Shown here piece by piece: positions 35,619-44,097 of a stretch of DNA of 64,000 nt. The stretch is from the NCBI RefSeq assembly GCF_900607225.1, contig NZ_LR027842.1, positions 2,520,284 to 2,584,283 of the forward strand, read 5' to 3'. Every line of letters begins with the position of its first letter. Position 1 is the first letter of the stretch. The stretch is from [Pseudopropionibacterium] massiliense. GTDB taxonomy: Bacteria; Actinomycetota; Actinomycetes; Propionibacteriales; Propionibacteriaceae. The notes under the pieces were generated by a model. The model saw only the letters and a program-made list of their open reading frames with translations, did not search any database and was not told the origin of the DNA. The translations under genes and the position numbers were made by a program.

Positions 35619-36884
35619 TTACCCATTCCATTCGGCCAGCGGGTCCTCCAGCAGGAAGTCCACGATGTTCACGTGCTCGATGCCGTTGCGGCCTCGGGAG
35701 ACGGGGTCCATGCTGACCACGGTCTTGGGGTGGTTGTCCGGGATTGATTCCAGGACCCCGAACTCGCGTTCTACCGTCGCCTCGTCGGCGAGGAGGTAGC
35801 TGACCTGGATGTAGCGTGTCGCCGCACCACGCTGGGCGATGAAATCAACCTCCCTGGAGCCGCGCCACCCCACATGAACCGTGCAACCCCGTGAGCGAAG
35901 TTCCTGGTACACGATGTTTTCCAGCGCCAGTTCGATGTCCGCACGATTGTCGAAACCGAGAGCAGTCCGAAGCCCCTGATCCACCACGTAGTACTTCTCG
36001 TCCGCTCGAAGCGTCTGCTTCCCGACGACATCGAACCGCGGCACCTTGTCCACCAGGTACGCCTCGGCGCAGTGCTGCAGATAGTTGAGGACGGTATCGA
36101 CGCTGACCGCACGCCCCTCGCTTTTGAGATACCTGCTCACCGACTGCGCCGAGAAGGTGCGTCCCACGTTGCCCACGCAGTAGCGCAGGATGCGGCGGAA
36201 CATGTCGACGTCGCGGATCGCGAAATGCTCCAGCACGTCCCTGACCACCACGGTGTCGAGCAGGCTGTCGAGGTATTGCACCGAGGCCTGGGAATCGAAG
36301 TCGAAGTATTTCAGGAGTGGGAATCCACCCAGGACGAGGTAGTGCTCGAAGAGTTCCCGGGCTTCGGCGCTGGAGACGCCGTGTGGGCGGTGCAGCTCGA
36401 CGAACTCCCTGAAGGACAGGGGACGGATCGGGAACTCGACGAACCGGCCCGCGAGGTGGGAACTCAGTTCGCTCGCGAGCATCGTCGAGTTGGATCCGGT
36501 GAGGTACAGGTCGCAATTCCAGTCGACCCGCAGCGCATTGACCACGTCTTCCCAGCCTGGAACCTGCTGGACCTCGTCCAGGAACACGTAGGCGCGGGCC
36601 CTCCTGTCGGGCAGGCACGCAGCCAGATGCTCCATGAGCGCCGGCACGGTGCGAATGGTCAGCCCCTCGCTGGATTCGAAATTGAGCCAGACCATCGAGG
36701 CACCGGGGTTCTTCGCAACCACCTCGTCGGCCAGCATGTCCAGCAGCGTCGACTTTCCGCAGCGCCGCACCCCGGTCAGGATCTTCATGACCGGGACATC
36801 CACGAAAGGCCGGATCCGTTCCAGGTAGCGGGGACGATCAACGATCCGTTCCACAGCAACCACCGTCCTCTCGTTGTCGATCAT
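35619..36884 (-). CDS. AAA ATPase with DUF4143 domain
   Basis: A 421-residue protein. Walker A is GVRRCGKST (near residue 40), Walker B YVFLDEVQQVPGW, sensor LTGSNSTML, then a winged-helix region and the C-terminal DUF4143 nuclease-like fold (SREVDFIAQRG, resembling the E-x-K/D-F motif of PD-D/ExK proteins). The family is widespread in bacteria, often in islands, and its role is unknown. The ATG at 36884 lies inside a palindromic operator (36874-36893), and no ribosome site is visible. It is divergent from the NACHT gene. Confidence 0.85.
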   Translation of the reverse strand: MIDNERTVVAVERIVDRPRYLERIRPFVDVPVMKILTGVRRCGKSTLLDMLADEVVAKNPGASMVWLNFESSEGLTIRTVPALMEHLAACLPDRRARAYVFLDEVQQVPGWEDVVNALRVDWNCDLYLTGSNSTMLASELSSHLAGRFVEFPIRPLSFREFVELHRPHGVSSAEARELFEHYLVLGGFPLLKYFDFDSQASVQYLDSLLDTVVVRDVLEHFAIRDVDMFRRILRYCVGNVGRTFSAQSVSRYLKSEGRAVSVDTVLNYLQHCAEAYLVDKVPRFDVVGKQTLRADEKYYVVDQGLRTALGFDNRADIELALENIVYQELRSRGCTVHVGWRGSREVDFIAQRGAATRYIQVSYLLADEATVEREFGVLESIPDNHPKTVVSMDPVSRGRNGIEHVNIVDFLLEDPLAEWNG

Positions 36885-36893
36885 AGTCGACAA
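36874..36893. promoter_or_regulatory. Operator-like palindrome at the DUF4143 start codon
   Basis: TTGTCGATCATAGTCGACAA is a near-perfect palindrome overlapping the ATG of the ATPase gene. A second, perfect copy lies 40 bp away, about four helical turns on the same DNA face. Confidence 0.6.
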
Positions 36894-36913
36894 AACACAC
36901 CTTCAGCCCTGGT

Positions 36914-36933
36914 TTGTCGATCATGATCGACAA
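36914..36933. promoter_or_regulatory. Perfect 20-bp operator-like palindrome
   Basis: TTGTCGATCATGATCGACAA is a perfect palindrome in the region shared by the divergent ATPase and NACHT genes. It pairs with the copy at 36874-36893. Confidence 0.65.
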
Positions 36934-37116
36934 CCTGCCCGGATGGTTCGGCTCCGGGGAACTGTCCGACGATGTGCCAAAGAGAACAACCGAAGCAGTG
37001 ACCACGACATACATGGCCAGCCGCCCCATCAGTCGGGCAGTCCTTCTGGCGCGGCCGCCGGGTCGGGCGGGATACTGGCACTGGTTCTACAGGTTGCTCG
37101 ATGGAGGGCGGAGCTC

Positions 37117-40100
37117 ATGGCGATGGTGCGGCGATCCGAGTTGGTGGACGCGCTGGCAGCCGTCGCGGTCAGCGCCCTGAGCGAACCGCTCGGAGCGATT
37201 GGGGTGAGTGCCGCCCGCGAGCTGGTGAAGCTCCTCCGGAACGCCCGTAGCCGAGCGTCTGAGGAACGGGAACTGCGGAAACAGGTCCGGGAAGCGATCA
37301 CCGCGTGGGCCGAGGGCGAACGCCTCGACCCCGACGTCGTGGACCGCGGACTGGCCTGGGCGATCGAATACGTTCAAGCAGCCGGCTGCCAACACGAGTT
37401 GATCGCCGAAGCGGATTTCGATCCCATGCGAGCAGCCGAGGTCGTGCTCACGCCGGCCAAGGCGAGGGATGAGTATTGGGGAACGGACCCCGAGTACGGC
37501 GTCGCAGAACGCGCCGTGCACATCACCTATAACGCGTTGTGCCCGAAGCTCAAGGCCGAGGGTGGGGTGGTTCTCGCGGCGATCCAGGCGTCTCGGAGCG
37601 AGATACGCGGCAGCATCGACCAGCTGCGCGAGGAACTGCTGGGAGTAGCAGACAGGCATGAACTGATCGACTACCTGGAGAAACAGATTCCAGACTGGGA
37701 TTACTCGCCGTGGACTCAAGGCCGGGAATGGTCACAGAATCGGAAACCGTCGCAACTGGAGCGGACGCTGGAGATCGCGGACGAGCACAAGACCATGTCC
37801 CCGGCGGAGGCCCTGGAAGGGGTCTGGCTGTTGACGGTGCTGGGTGGCCCGGGTTCAGGTAAAACGTGGCTCGCTCGGCGCCTCGCGCGTGAAGCCGCCG
37901 AGAAGGCGCTGGAGCAGCTACGGGACCCACGGGTAGATCCCGCATCGGTTGAGCTCCCCTTGTTCACCACGGTGGCCGAGTGGATCAAACGGCATGGCAC
38001 CGGTTTCGAGGGGCTGGTCGAGGCGGCACTCCCAAACAAATCGCAGGAGAAGATTCGCCGACTGGCCCTACGCCCAGGGGCGCGGGTATTGGCGGTGGCG
38101 GACTCCCTGGACGAAGGCGTCTCGGTTAACAGCGCCAGGACGCTGCTCAACTCCTTGACGAGCTCGCCTACTCGACTGGTGGTGACGTCGCGGCCCGAGG
38201 CGTGGCACAGCGCGACCGCGGGCCTGCGCACAACGCAGAACACCCGGGTCGGCACCCTCACCGAGCTGCGCTATCCCAAGGATGTCCACGGTTACATCAA
38301 GGCCTGGTTCACAGAGAACCCGCCAACGGCCCAGCACCTGATCCGGCAGCTCGAAGAACAACATGAACTCCGCGCCACCGCGACGAGCCCGCTGTTGCTG
38401 ACCTTCTACTGCATGCTGACCGAGCAGGAACCGGATCAGGAGCTGCCGAGACGCCGCCGAGAACTCTACCGAACCATCATCGATCTGCTGCTGGCCGGAG
38501 GCTGGGCGACGACGGAGGAGGATGTCGACAGGACCAAATGCCGCGCAATCCTGCAGCAATGGGCCTGGGAGGCCGTCAAGGACGCGGGCACCCCTGCGGG
38601 GCTGGGCGTGTGGCCCGAGACAATCACGACGAACCGCACTCCGCTCCAGATGTCGGCTGCCATGGAACGTGCCCTCGACAATGTCGCACCCAAGCAGGAA
38701 CACCCCCGCTCCAGCCTCTACGACCACAAACGGGTTGAGCGCCGGTTCCTGCACCGCACCCTGTGGGAGTACCTGGTGTCCGAACACTTGGCCACTTTCT
38801 CCGCCACCGAGGCGGCAAAGGCACTGCTACCCCACATCTGGTTCGACCCGGAGTGGCACATCACTCTGCCCATGGCCATCGCCGCCCATAGAAGGCGCAG
38901 CAGGCTGGTTGACCGACTCTGGGCCCACCACACGGATCACCCCTCCCCGGCCCAGGAAGTGGTCAACAAACGCCTCGAGGAACTCCTGCTGGAGGTGGCC
39001 GCCCAGACCGATCCGGAAGACTGGAACAAGGCTAACCGGGCTCGAATCTGTACTCTAAGAGAGAGTCTCATTCCCCACTACCTTGAAGTGATCGTCAGTT
39101 CCGCCCACTGGGGTGGCCTCAACCACATAGAGGCCATCCTCACGGCACTCACTCACGCCACCTCAAGGAGAATTCCCAGCTTGATTGGCGCACTCTCGAC
39201 ACTTAGCCCAAGCAACAAGGAACGAGAAGAAGCCCGCAGAATCACCCTCACCCATAACGACCTGTGGGAATTTCCCAGCCTAGCATCCGCATTCTTGCAA
39301 TTAAAACCAAAAGACGAAGAATTAACAGAAGCTCGCCAAACCATCCTCGCCACACTCCCCAACGCCGGGTCGCGTGCACTTCACGACTTGATTGAAGCAC
39401 TGTTGAAACTAGGGCCAAGCGATGAAGAACTAACGGAAGCCCGCAAAGCGATCATCACAGCAATACCCCAAATCCCCTACCGGCTTTCCCTACTCATCGA
39501 CATGCTGCATACACTGAACCCAAGCGACGAAGAACGAACCGAAGCCCGCAAAGCCATCGTCACAACAATACCCCAAATCCCCAACACCGCTCCCAACAAT
39601 ATTTTCTCACTGATTGACGCGCTGTACACACTCGACCCAAGCGATGAAGAACGAGTCGAAGCCCGCAAAGCGATCATCACAACGATACCCCAAATCCCCA
39701 ACACCGCTCCCAACGAGATTTTCTCACTGATTGACGCGCTGCATACACTGGAATTAAGCGATGAAGAACGAGCCGAAGCCCGCAAAGCGATCATCGCAGC
39801 AATACCCCAAATCCCCGACATCAGTCCTGCAGATCTTCATTACCTTGTAGATGAACTTCGCACGCTGGTAACCACCGACAAGGAGCGAGTAGAAACCTGC
39901 CATACCATCCTCACAACACTCCCCAACAGTGACCCATGGGCGCTTCACGACCTGAGTAAAGTGCTGTCCACACTGGAACCAAGCAAAGAGGAGCAAGCGG
40001 AAGCCCGCCAAACCATCCTCACAACACTCCCCAACGCCGGTCCGTGTGCACTTCACGACTTGATTGGAGCACTGTTAAAACTGGGACCAAGCGATGAAGA

Positions 40101-40665
40101 AAGGACAGAAGCCCGCCAAACCATCCTCACAACACTCAGCTCCAACTCATGGATGGTTGACCTAGTCAGCGTACTTTTGGAACTAGAGCCAAGCGATGAA
40201 GAACGAGCAGAAGCCCGCCAAACCATCCTCACAACACTCGCCAACGCCAACCCACGAAGGGTTCCTACCCTAGTCCGCGCGCTGTCGACATTGGAGCCAA
40301 GCGATGAAGAACGAGCGGAAGCCCGCCAAATCATCCTCACAACACTCCCCGACGCCAACCTCATTGAGGTTCACTTCTTGATGCGCGAGCTTCACACACT
40401 GGTAACCACCGATAACGAGCGGACACAAACCTGCCGTGCTATGCTCGCAACACTCCCCAATGTCAGCCCTAATGGAGTTCTCGACCTAGTTCGCGTACTG
40501 TCGGAGCTGAAACCAAACGACAAAGAACGAACAAAAGCCCGCCACGCCATCTCCAAAACACTCTCCGAGGCCAACCCGAGGGTAATGCGCAACCTAGTAA
40601 GCTTTCTGCGTCGGATCAGTTCGGTCCACGATTGGCTTGCGGCACTCGGCATTGGAGACACCTGA
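37117..40665 (+). CDS. NACHT-domain NLR-like protein with C-terminal helical repeats
   Basis: A 1182-residue STAND-type ATPase. Residues 1-150 form a helical N-terminal domain (VDALAAVAVSALSEPLG, with acidic and basic helices). The NACHT domain begins near residue 235 with Walker A LGGPGSGKTWLARRL (about 243-250), Walker B VLAVADSLDEG and the arginine-finger-type VVTSRPEAW, followed by winged helices (RRFLHRTLWEYLVSEHLA). From about residue 680 to 1170 there are about 13 repeats of 36-39 residues with core L-x-P-S-D-E-E-R-x-E-A-R. Bacterial NACHT proteins of this layout defend against phages by sensing phage components and triggering an effector. No separate effector gene is adjacent. The ATG at 37117 follows GGAGGGCGGAG. 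G+C falls in the repeat region. Confidence 0.85.
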   Translation: MAMVRRSELVDALAAVAVSALSEPLGAIGVSAARELVKLLRNARSRASEERELRKQVREAITAWAEGERLDPDVVDRGLAWAIEYVQAAGCQHELIAEADFDPMRAAEVVLTPAKARDEYWGTDPEYGVAERAVHITYNALCPKLKAEGGVVLAAIQASRSEIRGSIDQLREELLGVADRHELIDYLEKQIPDWDYSPWTQGREWSQNRKPSQLERTLEIADEHKTMSPAEALEGVWLLTVLGGPGSGKTWLARRLAREAAEKALEQLRDPRVDPASVELPLFTTVAEWIKRHGTGFEGLVEAALPNKSQEKIRRLALRPGARVLAVADSLDEGVSVNSARTLLNSLTSSPTRLVVTSRPEAWHSATAGLRTTQNTRVGTLTELRYPKDVHGYIKAWFTENPPTAQHLIRQLEEQHELRATATSPLLLTFYCMLTEQEPDQELPRRRRELYRTIIDLLLAGGWATTEEDVDRTKCRAILQQWAWEAVKDAGTPAGLGVWPETITTNRTPLQMSAAMERALDNVAPKQEHPRSSLYDHKRVERRFLHRTLWEYLVSEHLATFSATEAAKALLPHIWFDPEWHITLPMAIAAHRRRSRLVDRLWAHHTDHPSPAQEVVNKRLEELLLEVAAQTDPEDWNKANRARICTLRESLIPHYLEVIVSSAHWGGLNHIEAILTALTHATSRRIPSLIGALSTLSPSNKEREEARRITLTHNDLWEFPSLASAFLQLKPKDEELTEARQTILATLPNAGSRALHDLIEALLKLGPSDEELTEARKAIITAIPQIPYRLSLLIDMLHTLNPSDEERTEARKAIVTTIPQIPNTAPNNIFSLIDALYTLDPSDEERVEARKAIITTIPQIPNTAPNEIFSLIDALHTLELSDEERAEARKAIIAAIPQIPDISPADLHYLVDELRTLVTTDKERVETCHTILTTLPNSDPWALHDLSKVLSTLEPSKEEQAEARQTILTTLPNAGPCALHDLIGALLKLGPSDEERTEARQTILTTLSSNSWMVDLVSVLLELEPSDEERAEARQTILTTLANANPRRVPTLVRALSTLEPSDEERAEARQIILTTLPDANLIEVHFLMRELHTLVTTDNERTQTCRAMLATLPNVSPNGVLDLVRVLSELKPNDKERTKARHAISKTLSEANPRVMRNLVSFLRRISSVHDWLAALGIGDT
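39160..40640 (+). repeat. Tandem coding repeats of the NACHT protein, about 13 units
   Basis: Units of 108-117 bp encode the helical repeats. Units at 39541-39640 and 39658-39757 are nearly identical at the DNA level (offset 117 bp), which points to recent duplication. Others have diverged. Repeats of the form TTLPNA...DLIxALxTLEPSDEER recur. Confidence 0.85.
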
Positions 40666-40992
40666 TCTCGATGCCCCACGGACGCCGACACCCCCGGTAA
40701 TGCCAGCCATTGATCGGGAGGGTTGAATCCTTACAGGACACACCACCCCCTAACCTCGTCGCGAAACGGACCCAGGACATGCGAGTGTCGCCCGTGCAGG
40801 CACTCACATACGCACAACGATTTCAGCGGGTTTTCATGGAGGACCGGTGACGCTGATCATCGAAGCGGGCGGACACAGCGGCGGCGCGTCGCTTCACGGC
40901 TTTCTACAAACCCACGCGCTCCAACTCGCCTAGAGCGGCAATCACCTCGGTCTGGACTAGTCGCAGACACCACCCGAGAGCCGTATTTCACT

Positions 40993-41225
40993 ATGGCCCG
41001 AATTACCGAAGGATCTCATGGGGCCCATGCGGCGCTGGCACATGCGACCCGGTCCGAGATTCTCACCTACCTCAAGGGCAAGGGACTACGTCCGCACTGG
41101 CCAGATCACCGAGGACCTGGGCATCCCCGACTCCACGCTCTCCGATCACCTCACGGTCATGAAAACCGCAGGGCTGCTCGTCTCGCGCCAACCTGGCCAC
41201 CATCGAGGACATCGTGCCCCTATAA
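40993..41225 (+). pseudogene. ArsR-family regulator remnant, frameshifted
   Basis: The frame starting at 40993 reads MARITEGSHGAHAALAHATR then SEILTYLKGK. The next frame continues DYVRTGQITEDLGIPDSTLS, a winged helix-turn-helix, then VMKTAGLLVSRQPG. A third frame ends NLATIEDIVPL with TAA at 41225. Together they form an ArsR-like regulator broken by at least two frame changes, and some central part may be lost. The remaining DNA between 40666 and 41393 shows no other gene. Confidence 0.6.
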
Positions 41226-41393
41226 GTGCAGTAGACGGTCAGGGATCGGTTGACCGGGCTCCGTTTCCAGCCTTTCACCTCGAGGAGGTGGTGTGTGATG
41301 GCCACCCGCCTTCATCCTCGAGAACCGCGTGAACATCATCGTTCGTCACAACCCTGCCGGTGCGACGTCCCAGCACCGCGGTGGATGCGAAGA

Positions 41394-41432
41394 ATCGCTG
41401 GTCGTGGAAACCAACGATCCACGACCAGCGAT
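41394..41432 (-). terminator. Terminator of the DeoR-controlled operon
   Basis: A perfect 15-bp stem (core CGCTGGTCGTGGA) with a nine-base loop lies 12 bases after the stop of the zinc dehydrogenase gene on the minus strand. Confidence 0.75.
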
Positions 41433-41443
41433 CGTTGACGGGA

Positions 41444-43045
41444 TCACTCCCCCGCCAGCAGAGCCTCCTCGGCCTCCTTCGTCCAGCGACCGTTCTTCAG
41501 CTTCACCGCGACGTGCGGGAGCTTGGTCTCCAGCTCGGCCAGACGGATCAGGCCGAGGTCGTGCAGCGACGGGAAGACCATGATCTTTCCTCCCGAGGTG
41601 CGGTTGATGACCGAACCGATGGCATCGGCGAACCCCGCCATGCCGGTGATGGCGTCGAGGGAGATGGTGGTGTCGATCACACCGTCCTCGATTTTCCGCA
41701 GCACCGTGCGCATATCGGAGACGTCCGACCCGGAGGTGCCCAGCATGAACACGCGACGCTCGATGATGCCCTGGAGGTCAAAATCACCGAAGGTGCCCGC
41801 GGGGATGCCCGCGAAGGCGTTGACGATCGCGCCCTCGCCGGCCAGGTCGACGGCCTGCGAGACCAGCGCCGGCACCGGCACCATGCAGGACAGGTGGGTA
41901 TAGCCGAACTCCAGCGGGGCGGTGCTGGTGTTGACGATCTCCAACGGCACCTCCCGGGCCTCGGCCACCGGCCCCACGACCCCGCGCAGATGCTCCAGGC
42001 GGTCGTCGCTCACGTCGGTGCCCGTGACGGTGACGCCCGGCACCCCGGAGGTGACGGCCCGCATGGTGTGCATCTGCCCCATCGGACCGGCGGCCCCGAT
42101 GATCGCCACCTTGTCGCCGGTGCGCAGCTCACCCGTCGCGGGAATCCAGGCGTAGCCATCGGCGGGATCATCGCCGGTGGTGCCGCAGAACCGGATGAAG
42201 TCGTAGTGCACGCGACCGATGTCCAGGCTCACCGTGCGGTCGATCCGCCCACCGCCGAGCACGACACACAGCACACCGCGCGTGCCGAGCAGCTTCGCGC
42301 AGGCCTCAATCACCTCGGCGTCGGAGCAGAAACAGACGATGTCGTCGAAGGTTTCCCCGCCCAGCCCCGCGACCTCCTGCAGGGCGGCCAGCACCGTCTC
42401 CGCTGGTTGGTGCTGCGACGTGAGGGAACCGAGGTCACCGTCGCCGACCACCAGCAACCGACCACCATCGGCGACGTGATTGCGTTCCGCCCACGCGTAG
42501 GAACCCTCGACGGTGGCCCACGGCTCGATCAACCCGACGGCGGCCGCCGACGGCCCGTCAGTGACATGGATCAGGAACTCCTCACCCGACGGCGAGACCA
42601 CGCAGCGTTCGTCGATGACGACGTACTCCTGCAGCGCACCCTCGAAGTTGTAGCCGAACGCACCGTTCGATTTCGGTGTGCGCAGGTGCTTCCAGTCGGC
42701 CTGCACCAGCACCCGGTCCCCCACCTTGAAGTGCGTCACCCGTTCCCCGGCGGCGATGATGCGTCCCACCGGTTCGTGGCCGGGCACCGTCGCCTGCCCG
42801 CCCGGACGGTAGCCCGGGATCTCGGCGAGGGCCTCGGGCGCGATCCCCGAGATCACGTCCGCCTTGCGCGGGTGGGAGTCGAAGGCGTGCAGCAGTTTGG
42901 TGTCGCTGAAACAGATGCCGCAGGCCTCCACCTTGAGCAGCATCTGGTGAGGCCCCACCTTGTCGACGGGTTTGGCGGGGTTGAGCACGAACTCATCGAC
43001 CCCGACGATCTGGATGGCCTGCTGGGTTGCGGGAATGTCACTCAT
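41444..43045 (-). CDS. Zinc-binding dehydrogenase, long MDR form
   Basis: A 533-residue medium-chain dehydrogenase, longer than the usual 350. The zinc site is in EACGICFSDTK and VPGHEPVGRI. A first nucleotide-like segment (LLVVGDGDLGSL) and a second Rossmann motif (VAIIGAAGPMGQMH) are both present, so an extra alpha/beta insert of about 150 residues lies between catalytic and cofactor parts. The substrate is probably a polyol or sugar derivative handled by the DeoR operon. The ATG at 43045 is used because the SDR gene ends 25 bases upstream; the longer open frame runs into that gene. It is the last gene of the operon. Confidence 0.82.
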   Translation of the reverse strand: MSDIPATQQAIQIVGVDEFVLNPAKPVDKVGPHQMLLKVEACGICFSDTKLLHAFDSHPRKADVISGIAPEALAEIPGYRPGGQATVPGHEPVGRIIAAGERVTHFKVGDRVLVQADWKHLRTPKSNGAFGYNFEGALQEYVVIDERCVVSPSGEEFLIHVTDGPSAAAVGLIEPWATVEGSYAWAERNHVADGGRLLVVGDGDLGSLTSQHQPAETVLAALQEVAGLGGETFDDIVCFCSDAEVIEACAKLLGTRGVLCVVLGGGRIDRTVSLDIGRVHYDFIRFCGTTGDDPADGYAWIPATGELRTGDKVAIIGAAGPMGQMHTMRAVTSGVPGVTVTGTDVSDDRLEHLRGVVGPVAEAREVPLEIVNTSTAPLEFGYTHLSCMVPVPALVSQAVDLAGEGAIVNAFAGIPAGTFGDFDLQGIIERRVFMLGTSGSDVSDMRTVLRKIEDGVIDTTISLDAITGMAGFADAIGSVINRTSGGKIMVFPSLHDLGLIRLAELETKLPHVAVKLKNGRWTKEAEEALLAGE

Positions 43046-43070
43046 GTTTCTTCCTTCGATTTCTCGGGGT

Positions 43071-44075
43071 TCAGGCGTTGAGCATGACCTGGCCGCCCGT
43101 GACGGGTACGGCCTGGCCGGTTTCGTAGGCCTGTTCGACGATGTAGTAGATGGCGCGCAGCACGTCGATGCCGGTTGTGCCGCGGCGCATCGGCACCTTG
43201 GCCTCGTAGAACGCCCGCACGTCCTCGATCGTTGTCGCACCGGGTACCTTTCCGGAGTTGAGGTACTGCACGAACAGTCCCCGGTCGGGGTCGGACCACA
43301 GCGGGCCGTCGTAGAAGTTCCCGGGGCACACGGCGTTGACCTTGATGCCGTGTTCGACGAGTTCCAGCGCGAATGACTGCACCAGGCCGATGCCGCCGAA
43401 TTTGGAGCCGGCGTAGGCGGCGTTCTTGTTGGAGCCGACGAGCCCGGATTTCGAGTTGATCTGAATGATGTCGGTGAGCCACCCGGGTGCGGCCTCATGC
43501 TGGCGCGCCAGAAGACCGCCCAGGTGTTTGGTGACGAGGAAGAACGCCACGTAGTTGATGTCGGTGGAAAGCCTGAACGCGGAGGCGTCCTGTTCCAGCA
43601 CGGATCCGGCGCGCACGACCCCGGCGTTGGAGATCACCAGATCGAGTCCGCCCGCAACCCGCTCCACCTCGGCGGCCATCGCGGCGACGGATTCCTCGTC
43701 GGCGACGTTCACTGTGATGGGGTGGGTGAGGTCCGCTCCGAGTTCCGCGCACTTGGCGGCGGCCCCGTCGCCGTTGAGGTCGGCGATGAAGACGAAACAC
43801 CCTTGGTCGACGAGGCCCTTGGCGATTTCCGCGCCGAATCCCTGCGCGCCGCCGGTGACCAGGGCGACGCGGCCGCTGATCTCGCGTTCGCCGCGCGGGG
43901 TGGCGGTGACCTCGTAGGTCTCCTCCCCCAGACGCACCACCGCGGGCAGTGAGACGTCGGCGGGGATGGTGGTCTCGTCGAGGACGATGGTGGCCTCGGC
44001 GTCGCTGGGGCGCACCAGGACGGGGCGGTTCAGGGCGGTGAGGAACGCTCCCCTCACCTTCGGGGCATTGCTCAT
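43071..44075 (-). CDS. Short-chain dehydrogenase (sugar/polyol-phosphate type)
   Basis: A 334-residue SDR with an N-terminal extension of about 65 residues. The Rossmann motif is VTGGAQGFGAEIA, then NAG, catalytic Ser in INSKSG and YAGSK (Tyr-x-x-x-Lys), and VNAVCPGNFYDGPLW. The C-terminal segment (VPVTGGQVMLNA) is typical of the family. It resembles sorbitol-6-phosphate 2-dehydrogenase-like SDRs, but the substrate is not established. It lies 22 bases after the PHP gene and 25 bases before the zinc dehydrogenase. Confidence 0.85.
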   Translation of the reverse strand: MSNAPKVRGAFLTALNRPVLVRPSDAEATIVLDETTIPADVSLPAVVRLGEETYEVTATPRGEREISGRVALVTGGAQGFGAEIAKGLVDQGCFVFIADLNGDGAAAKCAELGADLTHPITVNVADEESVAAMAAEVERVAGGLDLVISNAGVVRAGSVLEQDASAFRLSTDINYVAFFLVTKHLGGLLARQHEAAPGWLTDIIQINSKSGLVGSNKNAAYAGSKFGGIGLVQSFALELVEHGIKVNAVCPGNFYDGPLWSDPDRGLFVQYLNSGKVPGATTIEDVRAFYEAKVPMRRGTTGIDVLRAIYYIVEQAYETGQAVPVTGGQVMLNA

Positions 44076-44097
44076 GGTGTTCTCCCGGTTTCAGGTT

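Noticed and set aside
40723-41253. 176-residue ORF as an intact regulator
   Set aside because: Only residues from 40993 on resemble ArsR, and the frame leaves the domain after 30 residues.
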